A DNA stretch of 64,000 nucleotides, taken from the NCBI GenBank assembly GCA_021792755.1, contig JAJYUA010000011.1, positions 42,242 through 106,241 on the forward strand, given 5' to 3'. Positions 36,424 to 45,348 of this stretch are shown here, in pieces. The position numbers were made by a program, and so were the translations under genes. Below the pieces are notes generated by a model. It searched no databases. It was not told the DNA's origin and saw only the letters and a list, made by a program, of their open reading frames with translations. Source of the DNA: Pseudomonadota bacterium. GTDB lineage: Bacteria > Pseudomonadota > Gammaproteobacteria > Steroidobacterales > Steroidobacteraceae. How positions within the stretch are numbered: position 1 is the stretch's first letter; each line of letters starts with the position of its first letter.

Positions 36424-37533
36424 ATGAACCTGAAATTCGTTCTGCCGGTGCTGCTCGCCGGCCTGCTGGCGGGCTGCGGCTCCGTGCTCTCGCCGGGACA
36501 TGCGAGGCGCGATTTCCTCGTGACCGGCGCAGCTCCGGATCATCTTTTTGTCATCAATCCTCGCACGCAGAAAGTCGTGTCGGACTTTACGATACCCGGC
36601 GCGCATGATTACGTGAGCGTCATCGTCCCTTCGCCGAGCGGAAAGGTGGCGTACGTTCTCGTCAACCGGACGCGCAGCATCGCCGGGATCAACCTGCGTA
36701 CCGGAAAGGAAGTCTTTCGCGCGAACCTCGAACAGCCCGGCGAGCGCGTGACGTGCATGTATGCGTTCGATGTCACGCCGAACGGAAAGGAGCTCATCGT
36801 CTACGTGTACCGCACGCGCTTGGAAATCGATCAGTACAGGGTTCAAGCGCCGCGGTTCCTCATATTCAGCACCACCGCCGGTCTGCATGCCAAGCCGCTG
36901 CGGGAGTTTCCGGCGCCCCGCAGGGTCCAGATGATCCTCGCGAAGCACGATGGCCGCAGCTTCTTTGCGATCGGCTTCAATCTGTACGAATACGATCTGA
37001 GGACCGGACGACTCATCGAGAGGCGCGGCATCCTCAACTGGCACCGCCCGCATCACTTGCGGCCGGACATGCTGGCGTTCTGGCCGGTCACCGAGCCGAC
37101 GGGCATCTTCTCCAGCCCCATCTATTCGACCCTGGTCGGTCCGGGAACCCCTCCGGGAGGGGTTCCGGAAACGTCCTTGCTGACCCTGAATCTGCATGAC
37201 GGTCACCTCGCCTATCACGACATCGGCAGGACGAACGCTTTGATCTTCTCCACCGTCATCGGTCCCGACCGGAGGTGGGCGTACGGTGCCTACACGCAGC
37301 TCACCAAAATCAAGATGGACGGCACGCACTGGCGGGTCGCCGACCGGGTGACGCTGCCGCATACGTATTATTCGGTTAACATCTCTCCGAACGGCAAGGA
37401 AGTCTATGTGGGCGGGACGATGTGCGACGTCATCATCTATGATGCGAGGACCATGCGCGAGAAGGGCGACGTCCAACTACCCGGATGCGCTGATCAGGCG
37501 ACGGCGACGCTGCGCGTCATTGAGCGGCGGTAA
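36424..37533 (+). CDS. qhpB: QHNDH beta subunit, seven-bladed propeller, possible lipoprotein
   Basis: 369 residues. YVTN-type beta-propeller repeats are evident (FVINPRTQKVVSDFTIPG, VLVNRTRSIAGINLRTGKE, NISPNGKEVYVGGTMCDVII). The beta subunit packs against alpha and gamma and lines the substrate channel. The N-terminus MNLKFVLPVLLAGLLAGCG ends in a good lipobox (LAGC, Cys18). If used, the enzyme would be tethered to a membrane through this subunit; otherwise it is a Sec signal with cleavage a little later. It lies 27 bp after qhpC. Confidence 0.92.
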   Translation: MNLKFVLPVLLAGLLAGCGSVLSPGHARRDFLVTGAAPDHLFVINPRTQKVVSDFTIPGAHDYVSVIVPSPSGKVAYVLVNRTRSIAGINLRTGKEVFRANLEQPGERVTCMYAFDVTPNGKELIVYVYRTRLEIDQYRVQAPRFLIFSTTAGLHAKPLREFPAPRRVQMILAKHDGRSFFAIGFNLYEYDLRTGRLIERRGILNWHRPHHLRPDMLAFWPVTEPTGIFSSPIYSTLVGPGTPPGGVPETSLLTLNLHDGHLAYHDIGRTNALIFSTVIGPDRRWAYGAYTQLTKIKMDGTHWRVADRVTLPHTYYSVNISPNGKEVYVGGTMCDVIIYDARTMREKGDVQLPGCADQATATLRVIERR

Positions 37534-37557
37534 GCGCAGGTTAGCCCGCGCGGGAAG

Positions 37558-39237
37558 GTGTACGTGAGCTTCGCGTGGTTGTGGCCGTACGTCCGGCGTC
37601 ACCGGAGTGCGATCCTGGCGGTGATGGCCCTGGCGGCTCTCACGTCGGCGCTCTCGGCCGTGCAGCCGTATTTATCGAAGCTGATCATCGACGATGGTCT
37701 GCTCGGAAGGCACTTTCACCTCCTCGCCGAGCTTTGCGCCGCAATCGTCGCGCTGGCGGGCTGTGGGTTCGCCTTGGGAGCTTTGAACCGGCTGCTGTAT
37801 GTCCGTGTCTCGGGGAATATTCTGTTTGCCATCCGCGAGGACGTCTACGCCCACATCCTGAGGCTTCCGCCCGCCTTCTTCCGCGTCCGTCCGGTCGGGG
37901 ATATCGTTACCCGCCTCGACGGCGATGTCGCCGAGATCCAGCGCTTCAGCACCGACTCGGTGCTGGCGGTCGTCAACGGTGTGCTGCTGCTGATCTTCTC
38001 CGCCGCCATCATGGCGGCGATGAGCCCCGATCTGACGCTGATCGCGGCGTGCATACTGCCATTGCATCTGCTCTTGCGGCATCGGGCGCGGCGGCAGGTC
38101 TCCGAGAGCACCCGAGAGGTTCGGGAATGGCGAGGCGTCATCACGCATTTCCTGGTCGAGACGCTCGGGGCGGCGAAGGCGGTGCAGAGTGCGGGCGCCG
38201 AGCGCTGGGAGCGGGATCGCCTGGGCGGCTTGAACCAGGGGTTGCTGCGCCGGGTCGTCCGTCAGCAACTCGTCGGGTACACGATCGGTGCGCTGTCGAG
38301 CCTGCTGTCCCATTTGACCACCGCCGTCGTGTTCATCATCGGCGGGTGGGAGGTGATCCACGGCTCGCTCACGGTGGGCACCCTGGTGGCCTTTACGGCC
38401 TACCTGGCGCGCGGCACGGGCTCCGCCACCTCGCTGATGGGGCTCTACACCGCGTATCAGCGCGCCGGCGTGAGTCTGAAGCGTGTGCAGGAATTGAGGG
38501 ACGTCGAGCCCATGCGTGCCGGCGGTGGCGGCGCGCGTGTCCTGGCGGCGCGCTCCGGTCCCATCCGATTCCAGGCTGTGAGCTTCCGGTACCCGGACAG
38601 CGAGCGGGCACTGTTCGAGGGTCTTACGCTGGACATCGCCGCCGGATCCAAGGTGGTGCTGTTCGGCGACTCGGGGGCGGGCAAATCCACACTGATCGAT
38701 TTGCTGCGCGGATTCGTCCAGCCCGACTGTGGGCGGATTCTCCTCGATGGAGCGGATCTGTCGGATTACGATCTGCAGTCGGTCCGGTGCCGTATTCCGG
38801 TGCTGGAAACCGATCCAGTGCTGTTTCGCGGCAGCATCCTGGACAATCTCCGCTACGGGCATTTCGATGCGCCGGCGGAGCGGGTGTTTGAAGCGGCCAG
38901 GCAGACCGGGGTAGAGCCGTTCGTGTTGGCGCTGCCGGAAGGGTACGCCACCGAACTTGGCTCCCGCGGGGCGGGCCTGTCCACGGGTCAGCGGCAGAGG
39001 GTTGCCGTCGCCCGGGCGCTGCTCGGCTCGCCCTTTGCGCTGGTGCTCGATGAGGCAACCAGCAACCTCGATGCAGCCGCAGCCCGTGCCATGCACGCGC
39101 TGATCGACCGGTATTTCCCGCAACAGACTCGCATCGTGATCACCCACTCCCCGGATGCGGTGCCGAGAGCGGACCGCATTTTGGCGTTGCGCGACGGTCG
39201 GGTCATCGACGGGGAGCTTGCACGCGCGTATGCCTGA
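37558..39237 (+). CDS. qhpF: QhpF, ABC transporter (fused permease-ATPase) exporting the gamma subunit
   Basis: 559 residues, half-transporter layout. The N-terminal type I ABC exporter domain (~1-310) has six membrane segments, beginning FAWLWPYVRRHRSAILAVMA. The ATPase domain has Walker A GDSGAGKSTLI (~368), signature LSTGQRQRVAVARALL (~476), Walker B ALVLDEATS (~500) and H-loop IVITHS. In QHNDH biogenesis, QhpF carries the modified QhpC across the inner membrane. GTG starts at 37558 and 37564 are both possible (GGGAAGG upstream). The stop overlaps the qhpE start. Confidence 0.9.
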   Translation: MYVSFAWLWPYVRRHRSAILAVMALAALTSALSAVQPYLSKLIIDDGLLGRHFHLLAELCAAIVALAGCGFALGALNRLLYVRVSGNILFAIREDVYAHILRLPPAFFRVRPVGDIVTRLDGDVAEIQRFSTDSVLAVVNGVLLLIFSAAIMAAMSPDLTLIAACILPLHLLLRHRARRQVSESTREVREWRGVITHFLVETLGAAKAVQSAGAERWERDRLGGLNQGLLRRVVRQQLVGYTIGALSSLLSHLTTAVVFIIGGWEVIHGSLTVGTLVAFTAYLARGTGSATSLMGLYTAYQRAGVSLKRVQELRDVEPMRAGGGGARVLAARSGPIRFQAVSFRYPDSERALFEGLTLDIAAGSKVVLFGDSGAGKSTLIDLLRGFVQPDCGRILLDGADLSDYDLQSVRCRIPVLETDPVLFRGSILDNLRYGHFDAPAERVFEAARQTGVEPFVLALPEGYATELGSRGAGLSTGQRQRVAVARALLGSPFALVLDEATSNLDAAAARAMHALIDRYFPQQTRIVITHSPDAVPRADRILALRDGRVIDGELARAYA

Positions 39238-39922
39238 GCGTGCGTGGACAGTCGCAGTCGTGGATAGCGGGATCGGACCGCTGCCGGCGCATGCCGTGAT
39301 ACGGATCAAGCGGTTCGTGGACGAGGGTGATCAGATCCTCGAGCGTCCACCGGTCGAAGATCCCATAGGCCACGGCACGGTGGTCGCCGGCATCATCGCC
39401 TCCTCGCGGCGGCCGGTGCGGCTGCTGATCGCACAGGTGCTGAATGAGCGGGGACGCTCCACGGCGGCGGCGCTCGCCGCGGCGGTCGATTGGGCGGTGC
39501 AGCACCGGGCGCAGCTGTTGCATTTGAGCCTGGGGCTGGCCTGCGACCGCGCGGTTCTGAGGGCCGCAATCGGCAGGGCGGTTGCGGCGGAAGTGCTCGT
39601 GGTCGCGTCGGCGCCCGCTCGCGGAGCGGCTACGTACCCCGCATCTTATCGCGGGGTGATCCGGGCGACAGGGGATGCGCGGTGCGACGGGGACCAGATT
39701 GCATACCTCGGCACCGCCGCGGCGGATTTCGGAGCCTGTCCCGTGCACCACTCACAGTCGGGGAAGGTTGCTCGCGGTGCCAGCGTCGGCGCGGCGCACT
39801 TTTCACGGTACATTGTCAATCACGTTGCGGCCGGACTTGCGGTCCAGAAGACTCATGAGGCGCTGCGGCAGGTTGCGACCTTCCATGGACCGGAAAGACA
39901 TCAACCGGCGGCACGGACTTGA
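39230..39922 (+). CDS. qhpE: QhpE, subtilisin-like protease removing the QhpC leader
   Basis: 230 residues from ATG 39230, overlapping the qhpF stop. Subtilase triad segments: TVAVVDSGIGP (Asp, ~11), GHGTVVAGIIAS (His, ~47) and GKVARGASVGAAHFSRYI (Ser, ~192; family consensus GTSxAAP is degenerate, as expected for this dedicated branch). There is no signal peptide. QhpE is known to cut the leader of cross-linked QhpC. It lies within the operon, and its TGA overlaps the TTG start of the next gene. Confidence 0.87.
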   Translation: MPERAWTVAVVDSGIGPLPAHAVIRIKRFVDEGDQILERPPVEDPIGHGTVVAGIIASSRRPVRLLIAQVLNERGRSTAAALAAAVDWAVQHRAQLLHLSLGLACDRAVLRAAIGRAVAAEVLVVASAPARGAATYPASYRGVIRATGDARCDGDQIAYLGTAAADFGACPVHHSQSGKVARGASVGAAHFSRYIVNHVAAGLAVQKTHEALRQVATFHGPERHQPAART

Positions 39923-40905
39923 CTGACGGGCCGGTGACCGTGGATCGTGTACCTGAGGGGAGCGCGTGGCGCTTCGGCTTACGGGCCGCAAACGACGCGG
40001 TGACGGTGCAATGGACGCTGTCATTTACCGAGCCGGAGTCGCTGGTGCGCTGCGTCCGCGGGCTGTGCGATGCGGCGACGGATTGGCCCGGCCTGTTTGG
40101 GCTCGACTGCCCGGAGTGGGCCTCGCTGCTCGATCGCCAGCGGGTCGCGCGCATCCATTTTGGCAACGAATTCTGCCAACGACTGTTACCGTCGGTCAGG
40201 ACGTTGCAGACGGTCCTCGGCGCAACGGCCGCTTCCGGTCTCGGATTCGGGCTCGCGCTTCCCATGCTGACCGACGACAGTCTCGAAGAAGCGGACGCGC
40301 TGCTGGCCATGCTGCCCGAGGGCACCGAGGTCACGGTGAACGATTGGGGCTCGATGCGGCGCCTCACGCGGCGATTCCCCGGTTTGAGGCCGACCGCGGG
40401 CAGACTCCTGTGCAGGATGCTGAAGGAGCCGCGCGCGCCTTCGGCGGCCTTTTTGGAATTGGGGGGACATGGATTCATGACGCCGGGGCTCGAGAGCCTG
40501 CTCGAGCGCTTCGGAGTGAGCCGCCTCGAAATCGACGTGCCGCCGTTTGCCCGCGGCACGGATCTGCACGCGCAGCGAGGGCGGATTTCCGTGCACGCGC
40601 CCTTCGGTTTCGCGACCACCGGGCGCATTTGCCGCATCGGCAACCTGCACCGGCCGATGGCGCGCAAGTTCGAAACCGGGCACATCTGCGCGCGCGAATG
40701 CCTGACATACTGGTGCGAGCTGACGGCCAGGGGCGATCCGCACGGCGGTAGGATGAGACTCTTCCAACGTGGCAACACGATCTTCTATCGCCACACTGTG
40801 ACGATGACGCAGGCGCTTGCCGAGGCGGTCGCGGCGGGCTCGGTCGATCGTGTGGTGATATCGGGGGACTGGAATGCGGCTGGTCGCACCGATTTCGGCA
40901 CCTGA
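39919..40905 (+). CDS. U32-family protein resembling UbiV (putative O2-independent hydroxylase subunit)
   Basis: 328 residues, TTG start overlapping the qhpE stop. The TIM-barrel U32-type core includes EVTVNDWGSMRRL (~137-149), as in UbiV-like proteins. A cysteine group C238-x18-C257-x3-C261 resembles the C-x12-C-x3-C part of the [4Fe-4S] site in E. coli UbiV; Cys45, Cys50 or Cys64 could supply the fourth ligand. UbiU/UbiV hydroxylate ubiquinone precursors without O2, and other U32 proteins hydroxylate RNA. As it is translationally coupled to qhp genes, a role in QHNDH maturation (for example hydroxylation of the QhpC tryptophan) is inferred, not shown. Protease activity is unlikely. Confidence 0.72.
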   Translation: MTDGPVTVDRVPEGSAWRFGLRAANDAVTVQWTLSFTEPESLVRCVRGLCDAATDWPGLFGLDCPEWASLLDRQRVARIHFGNEFCQRLLPSVRTLQTVLGATAASGLGFGLALPMLTDDSLEEADALLAMLPEGTEVTVNDWGSMRRLTRRFPGLRPTAGRLLCRMLKEPRAPSAAFLELGGHGFMTPGLESLLERFGVSRLEIDVPPFARGTDLHAQRGRISVHAPFGFATTGRICRIGNLHRPMARKFETGHICARECLTYWCELTARGDPHGGRMRLFQRGNTIFYRHTVTMTQALAEAVAAGSVDRVVISGDWNAAGRTDFGT

Positions 40906-41881
40906 GGACATACCGGTCCTGGCCGGGGCCGGTGCCGATGAGTTTTATTGCGGGCTGGTGCCGCGGGAGTGGCAGGCGCGTTTCGGGCGATCCACGTTGA
41001 ATCGCAGGATGAGTGGCAACCTGCGCAGCTTCGAGGAGTTGGCGCGCGCGGCCGCCCTGGCGCACGAGCTCGGCAAGCGCGTGTCGGTCGCCTTCAACGC
41101 GCAGAGCTATTCGGCGGACCGATGGGAGGATCTGCTCGCGATGCTCGAACGGGTTGCCGGGAGCGGCGCCGACGGGTTGATCGTCGGCGACCTCGCGCTG
41201 CTGGCAGCGCTGGGCGAGCGCGGCTTGCCACTGCGCCTGCACCTGAGCTCGGTGGCCTCGTGTCACAACGCCGAGACGGCACAACTGGCGGCCGAGCTTG
41301 GTGCGACGCGGGTTATCCTGCCGCGTCACGTGACGCTGAGCGAGGTCCGCGCGATGTGCCACGCCCTGCCGGCGCTCGAAATCGAAGCCTTCATCCTCAA
41401 CGACGGCTGCGTGTTCGAAGAGGGCTCGTGCCACACGCTGCACCTGCCCGGGCCGCTCGGCGGACCGATCTGTCTCGAGCGTTTTCGTCACGAATATCAC
41501 CGCGGTGACGGCAAAACGCTTTGCGAGTCCGAGCTTGAACGACTTCAATCCAACGACGAAGCCTGGAAAAAATGGCTTTGGTACGTGTTTTCATGCGGTT
41601 TCACGGTCACGGCGGAGGGGTTGCCGTACGGTCCGTGCGGGCTATGCGCGATCCCACCGCTTGCGGCCGCCGGCGTCGCCGCCGTCAAGATCGCCGGACG
41701 CGAAGGCCCGCTCGAGCGTCGGCTGAAGAGTGTCGAGATGGCGCGGGCCGTACTCGGACGCCATGGCGGCGATGACGAGCGGAATGTGACCGCCTACGCC
41801 CGAGGGCTGCGCGGCAATCGCGAACTCTGCCAGAGCGGCCTGATGTGCTATTACCGCGAGGTCAGCCCCTCATCCGCGTAA
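40874..41881 (+). CDS. U32-family protein resembling UbiU (putative partner of the preceding gene)
   Basis: 335 residues, overlapping the preceding gene by 32 bp. It starts with the typical U32 strand-loop LVAPISAPEDIPVLAGAGAD EFYCG. Cysteines C179-x6-C186, C200 and C255/C258 match the layout of the four [4Fe-4S] ligands of UbiU (C-x6-C, a third after a short loop, a fourth about 40-55 residues later in PYGPCGLC). Other conserved U32 features are VGDLALLAALGERGLPLRLH (~105-123) and TRVILPRHVTLSEV (~145). The pair mirrors the UbiU-UbiV heterodimer. This is the last gene of the qhp operon; the AGTATCC element begins at its stop codon. Confidence 0.75.
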   Translation: MRLVAPISAPEDIPVLAGAGADEFYCGLVPREWQARFGRSTLNRRMSGNLRSFEELARAAALAHELGKRVSVAFNAQSYSADRWEDLLAMLERVAGSGADGLIVGDLALLAALGERGLPLRLHLSSVASCHNAETAQLAAELGATRVILPRHVTLSEVRAMCHALPALEIEAFILNDGCVFEEGSCHTLHLPGPLGGPICLERFRHEYHRGDGKTLCESELERLQSNDEAWKKWLWYVFSCGFTVTAEGLPYGPCGLCAIPPLAAAGVAAVKIAGREGPLERRLKSVEMARAVLGRHGGDDERNVTAYARGLRGNRELCQSGLMCYYREVSPSSA

Positions 41882-41946
41882 TACCAAAGTATCCCTTCCA
41901 TCCGCCCAAAGGCTCATGGCAACTTGCTCGAGGATACCGATACTCA
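41881..41946. promoter_or_regulatory. AGTATCC long-dyad regulatory element, copy 2
   Basis: ATACCAAAGTATCCC, followed by a CCGCCCAA core and TCATGGC, is about 80% identical to 20788-20826. A right half GGATAC lies at 41932-41937, with an ATACT at 41940. It overlaps the stop of the U32 gene and lies about 80-140 bp upstream of the aldehyde dehydrogenase start, a suitable place for an activator or operator site. Confidence 0.6.
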
Positions 41947-42023
41947 CCATGGCTGGTTTCTGAATACCCGGCGGGTCCGGCGAGTTGATTTCCGGGTGCG
42001 GGATGACGGGGGAGGGGTGCTTC

Positions 42024-43574
42024 ATGCAGGTGACCACGCGAAAGAGTCCGAGCGCGGTGTCCTCGGGGTTGGGCAATGATCTGTCCGGGATTTCGCCGTC
42101 CAATGCCGCATTTCTCGGCAAGCCCCGCCGACTGCTCATAGACGGCGTCTGGATCGATGCGATCAGCGGCCGGACCTTCGAGGTGCGCGATCCCTCGAGT
42201 GACCGCGTCATCGCGAGCGCCGCTCTCGGCGAGGCTGCCGACATCGACCGGGCGGTGGCCGCCGCGCGGCGCGCCTTCGAGGACTCCGACTGGTCGCGCA
42301 TGAAGCCTGGGGATCGCGAGCGTGTCCTGCATCGGATCGCCGATCTCGTTGAGCGCCATGCCGACGAGCTGGCCGAGCTCGAGGCCATCGATAACGGCAA
42401 GTCGATCGTGATGGCCCGTCACGTGGATCTGAAGCATGCCATCGAAGTCTGGCGGTATATGGCCGGCTGGCCCACCAAGCTCGAGGGGCAAACACTGCCG
42501 GTCTCCGGAACGCTCGTCCCCGGCCAGGAGTATGCCGCATTCTCGCTGCGCGAGCCCGTGGGGGTGATCGGCGCCATCATCGCCTGGAACTTCCCGTTCT
42601 TGCTCGCAACGTGGAAGGTCGCGCCGGCACTCGCCGCCGGTTGCACCGTGGTCTTGAAGCCGGCAGAGGAGACGCCGCTCACCGCTTTGCGACTCGGTGA
42701 GATCGTCCTCGAGGCGGGGCTGCCCAAGGGGGTGCTGAACGTCGTCACCGGCATGGGCGCCACCGCCGGTGCGGCGTTGGCGGAACATCCGGGCGTCGAC
42801 AAAATCACCTTCACCGGATCCACCGAGGTGGGAAGGCTCGTCGTACGCGCCGCCTCGGGCAACCTGAAAAAAGTCACGGTCGAGCTGGGAGGAAAGTCGC
42901 CCGCGATCGTGCTCGATGACGCGGATCTCGACAACGCCATCCCGGGAGTGACCTCTGGGATATTCTTCAATCAGGGTCAGGTGTGCTGCGCCGGCTCGCG
43001 CCTGTATGTCGCCAAGCGCCACTTCGATCGTGTCGTCGAGGGCGTGGCGAGGCGGGCGAAGGCCATGAAGCTTGGGCCCGGCTTGGACTCGAGCGCCGAG
43101 ATTGGACCATTGGTCTCTTCCGTGCAGCGGGAGCGTGTCATGAGCTACATCGACCAAGGGCTTGCGGCGGGCGCCTCCGCGGTCGCAGGGGGACGGCGGG
43201 TTGAATCGCCGGGGTATTACGTCGAACCGACGATATTCACGGCCGTCTCAGACGACATGACGATCACGCGGGAGGAAATCTTCGGGCCCGTCCTGGTGGT
43301 GCAGCCATTCGAAAACCTGGGAGAAATCGCGCGGCTGGCCAATGAGTCGATTTATGGTCTGGCGGCCAGCATCTGGACGCGCGACGTGAAAAAGCTCTTC
43401 ACCCTGGCGCCGAAGATCCGCGCCGGTACGGTGTGGGTCAACTGTCACAATGTGCTGGATGCCGCCATGCCATTCGGAGGGTACAAACAATCCGGGTGGG
43501 GCCGGGAGCTGGGGCGCGAGGCGGTCTACGCATGCCTGGAGAGCAAGTCCTTGTGCATCAATTATGCGATGTAG
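42024..43574 (+). CDS. NAD(P)-dependent aldehyde dehydrogenase, phenylacetaldehyde-dehydrogenase-like
   Basis: 516 residues from ATG 42024, with GGAGGGG as Shine-Dalgarno. ALDH motifs: IIAWNFPFLLATWKVAPALA (~185; catalytic Asn), LKPAEETPL (Lys for NADP/NAD ribose), FTGSTEVG, the general base Glu in VTVELGGKSP (~288) and the nucleophile Cys in FNQGQVCCAGSR (~322). It most resembles the phenylacetaldehyde/betaine-type class. It follows the amine dehydrogenase operon, whose product is an aldehyde, so it probably oxidises that aldehyde to the acid. The N-terminal extension of ~25 residues is low in complexity. Confidence 0.9.
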   Translation: MQVTTRKSPSAVSSGLGNDLSGISPSNAAFLGKPRRLLIDGVWIDAISGRTFEVRDPSSDRVIASAALGEAADIDRAVAAARRAFEDSDWSRMKPGDRERVLHRIADLVERHADELAELEAIDNGKSIVMARHVDLKHAIEVWRYMAGWPTKLEGQTLPVSGTLVPGQEYAAFSLREPVGVIGAIIAWNFPFLLATWKVAPALAAGCTVVLKPAEETPLTALRLGEIVLEAGLPKGVLNVVTGMGATAGAALAEHPGVDKITFTGSTEVGRLVVRAASGNLKKVTVELGGKSPAIVLDDADLDNAIPGVTSGIFFNQGQVCCAGSRLYVAKRHFDRVVEGVARRAKAMKLGPGLDSSAEIGPLVSSVQRERVMSYIDQGLAAGASAVAGGRRVESPGYYVEPTIFTAVSDDMTITREEIFGPVLVVQPFENLGEIARLANESIYGLAASIWTRDVKKLFTLAPKIRAGTVWVNCHNVLDAAMPFGGYKQSGWGRELGREAVYACLESKSLCINYAM

Positions 43575-43659
43575 CGGCGTAGGATAGGTGCAGCTCGGCC
43601 CGGGGCGGGCTGGAAAACAGTCGAAAGCCGCGGCGCGTCGCGGGCGGGTGGGGGTTCGT

Positions 43660-45348
43660 GTGCGTGAGCCAAGCTACGTCTGTGGGCGGACCGATTCGCC
43701 GCTGCTCTACCGGACGGTGGGGGAGGTACTGCGACTGGCCGCCGAGCAGTGGCCGGAGCGCGAGGCGCTGGTGGTCTGTCATCAAAAAGTGCGGCTGACC
43801 TACGCTGGGCTCTACGACAGCGCCAAGGAGCTGGCCGGGGCACTGCTCGCGTTGGGATTGCAGCCGGGTGACCGGGTGGGCATCTGGTCGCCGAACAACT
43901 GCGAATGGGTGCTCACCCAGTTCGCGACGGCGCTGGCGGGTCTCATTCTTGTCAACATCAATCCGGCCTACCGGACGGCCGAGTTGGACTATGCGCTTCG
44001 CGCGGTCGGTTGCAGGGCGCTCGTGCTGGCGCCCGCATTCAAATCGAGCGATTACGTCGGCATGGCGAGATCCCTGCTTGCGCAAGGGGATTGGGCGGGC
44101 GAGGGCAGGGTGCGCTGCAGAGAATATCCTGCGCTGCAGTTTCTTATTCAGTTGGGCGCCGGTCCGCGACGGGGGTTCATGTCCTTCGGTGCGCTGTGCG
44201 AGGCGGGACGGGCCGCCAACCCGAATCCGCTCGAAGCCGTTGCGGCAGGCCTCGATCCGGACCAGCCGATCAATATCCAATTCACGAGCGGCACGACGGG
44301 GCTGCCCAAGGGCGCCACGCTGACGCATTTCAACATCGTCAACAACGGGTTTTTCGTCGGCGAGGGCATGCGGTTCAGCCCGCAGGACCGACTTTGCATA
44401 CCGGTGCCCTTGTATCACTGCTTCGGCATGGTTCTGGGCGTGCTCGCCGCGGTGACGCACGGGGCGACGATGGTGTTTCCGTCGGAAACCTTTGATGCCG
44501 AGGCTACCCTGCAGGCGGTCGCCACGGAGCGCTGTACGGCCTTGCACGGCGTGCCGACGATGTTCATCGCGGAGCTTGGCCATCCCCGCTTCACGGAATT
44601 CGATCTGTCGCTGTTGCGCACGGGGATCATGGCAGGGGCACCGTGCCCGATCGCCGTCATGCGCAGGGTCATCGATGAGATGCACATGCGCGAGGTCACG
44701 ATCTGCTACGGCATGACCGAAACCAGCCCGGTGAGCTTCCAGTCGGACGTGCACGACCCGATCGACAAACGGGTCTCGACCGTCGGAAGGGTGCACCCGC
44801 ACGTGCAGGTGAAAATCATAGATGGCGAGAACGCAGTCGTGCCGAGAGGCACGCCCGGTCAGCTCTGTACGCGGGGCTACAGCGTCATGCGCGGTTACTG
44901 GGAGGACGCCGAGCGTACCGCGGAAGCGGTGGACGAGGCGGGCTGGATGCACACCGGTGACCTGGCGGTTCTCGACGGCGGCGGTTATTGCAACATCGTG
45001 GGAAGGGTCAAGGACATGATCATCCGTGGCGGCGAGAACATCTATCCCCGGGAAATCGAAGAGTTTCTATACCGGCATCCGAAAGTGCTCGATGTGGCCG
45101 TCGTGGGGATCGCCGATCAGAAGTACGGCGAAGAGGTCTGCGCGGTCATCCGCCTGCACGAGGGCGCGAGCGCCGATCCGCAGGAGATCATCGAGTTCTG
45201 CCGCGGGCAGATCGCCCACTACAAAGTGCCCCGTTACGTGTATTTCGTCAGGGAGTTTCCCATGACGGTGACCGGAAAGGTGCAAAAGTACCTGATCCGG
45301 CAGCAGCTCGAGCAGGAGCTCGGGGTGCAGCGCGAGCGCACCGCGTAA
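43660..45348 (+). CDS. AMP-forming acyl-CoA ligase (FadD3/MenE-like ANL family)
   Basis: About 562 residues from GTG 43660, with GGGGG before it; in-frame GTGs at 43588 and 43648 would add up to 24 residues. P-loop [20 protein letters not shown] (~205), [12 protein letters not shown] (~345), [13 protein letters not shown] hinge (~430) and C-terminal catalytic Lys in [15 protein letters not shown] (~540). Fatty-acid or aryl-acid activating enzyme. Its position after the aldehyde dehydrogenase suggests activation of an acid, perhaps an alternative fate of the amine-derived acid, since the Hpa route needs no CoA ester. Confidence 0.9.
   Translation: MREPSYVCGRTDSPLLYRTVGEVLRLAAEQWPEREALVVCHQKVRLTYAGLYDSAKELAGALLALGLQPGDRVGIWSPNNCEWVLTQFATALAGLILVNINPAYRTAELDYALRAVGCRALVLAPAFKSSDYVGMARSLLAQGDWAGEGRVRCREYPALQFLIQLGAGPRRGFMSFGALCEAGRAANPNPLEAVAAGLDPDQPINIQFTSGTTGLPKGATLTHFNIVNNGFFVGEGMRFSPQDRLCIPVPLYHCFGMVLGVLAAVTHGATMVFPSETFDAEATLQAVATERCTALHGVPTMFIAELGHPRFTEFDLSLLRTGIMAGAPCPIAVMRRVIDEMHMREVTICYGMTETSPVSFQSDVHDPIDKRVSTVGRVHPHVQVKIIDGENAVVPRGTPGQLCTRGYSVMRGYWEDAERTAEAVDEAGWMHTGDLAVLDGGGYCNIVGRVKDMIIRGGENIYPREIEEFLYRHPKVLDVAVVGIADQKYGEEVCAVIRLHEGASADPQEIIEFCRGQIAHYKVPRYVYFVREFPMTVTGKVQKYLIRQQLEQELGVQRERTA

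Noticed and set aside
36031..37476. 481-codon minus-strand frame across qhpC and qhpB
   Set aside because: Shadow of two well-supported genes on the plus strand.
39919..41881. U32 genes as collagenase-like peptidases
   Set aside because: The U32 name is historical. The Cys patterns and the pairing fit UbiU/UbiV-type Fe-S proteins better than proteases.
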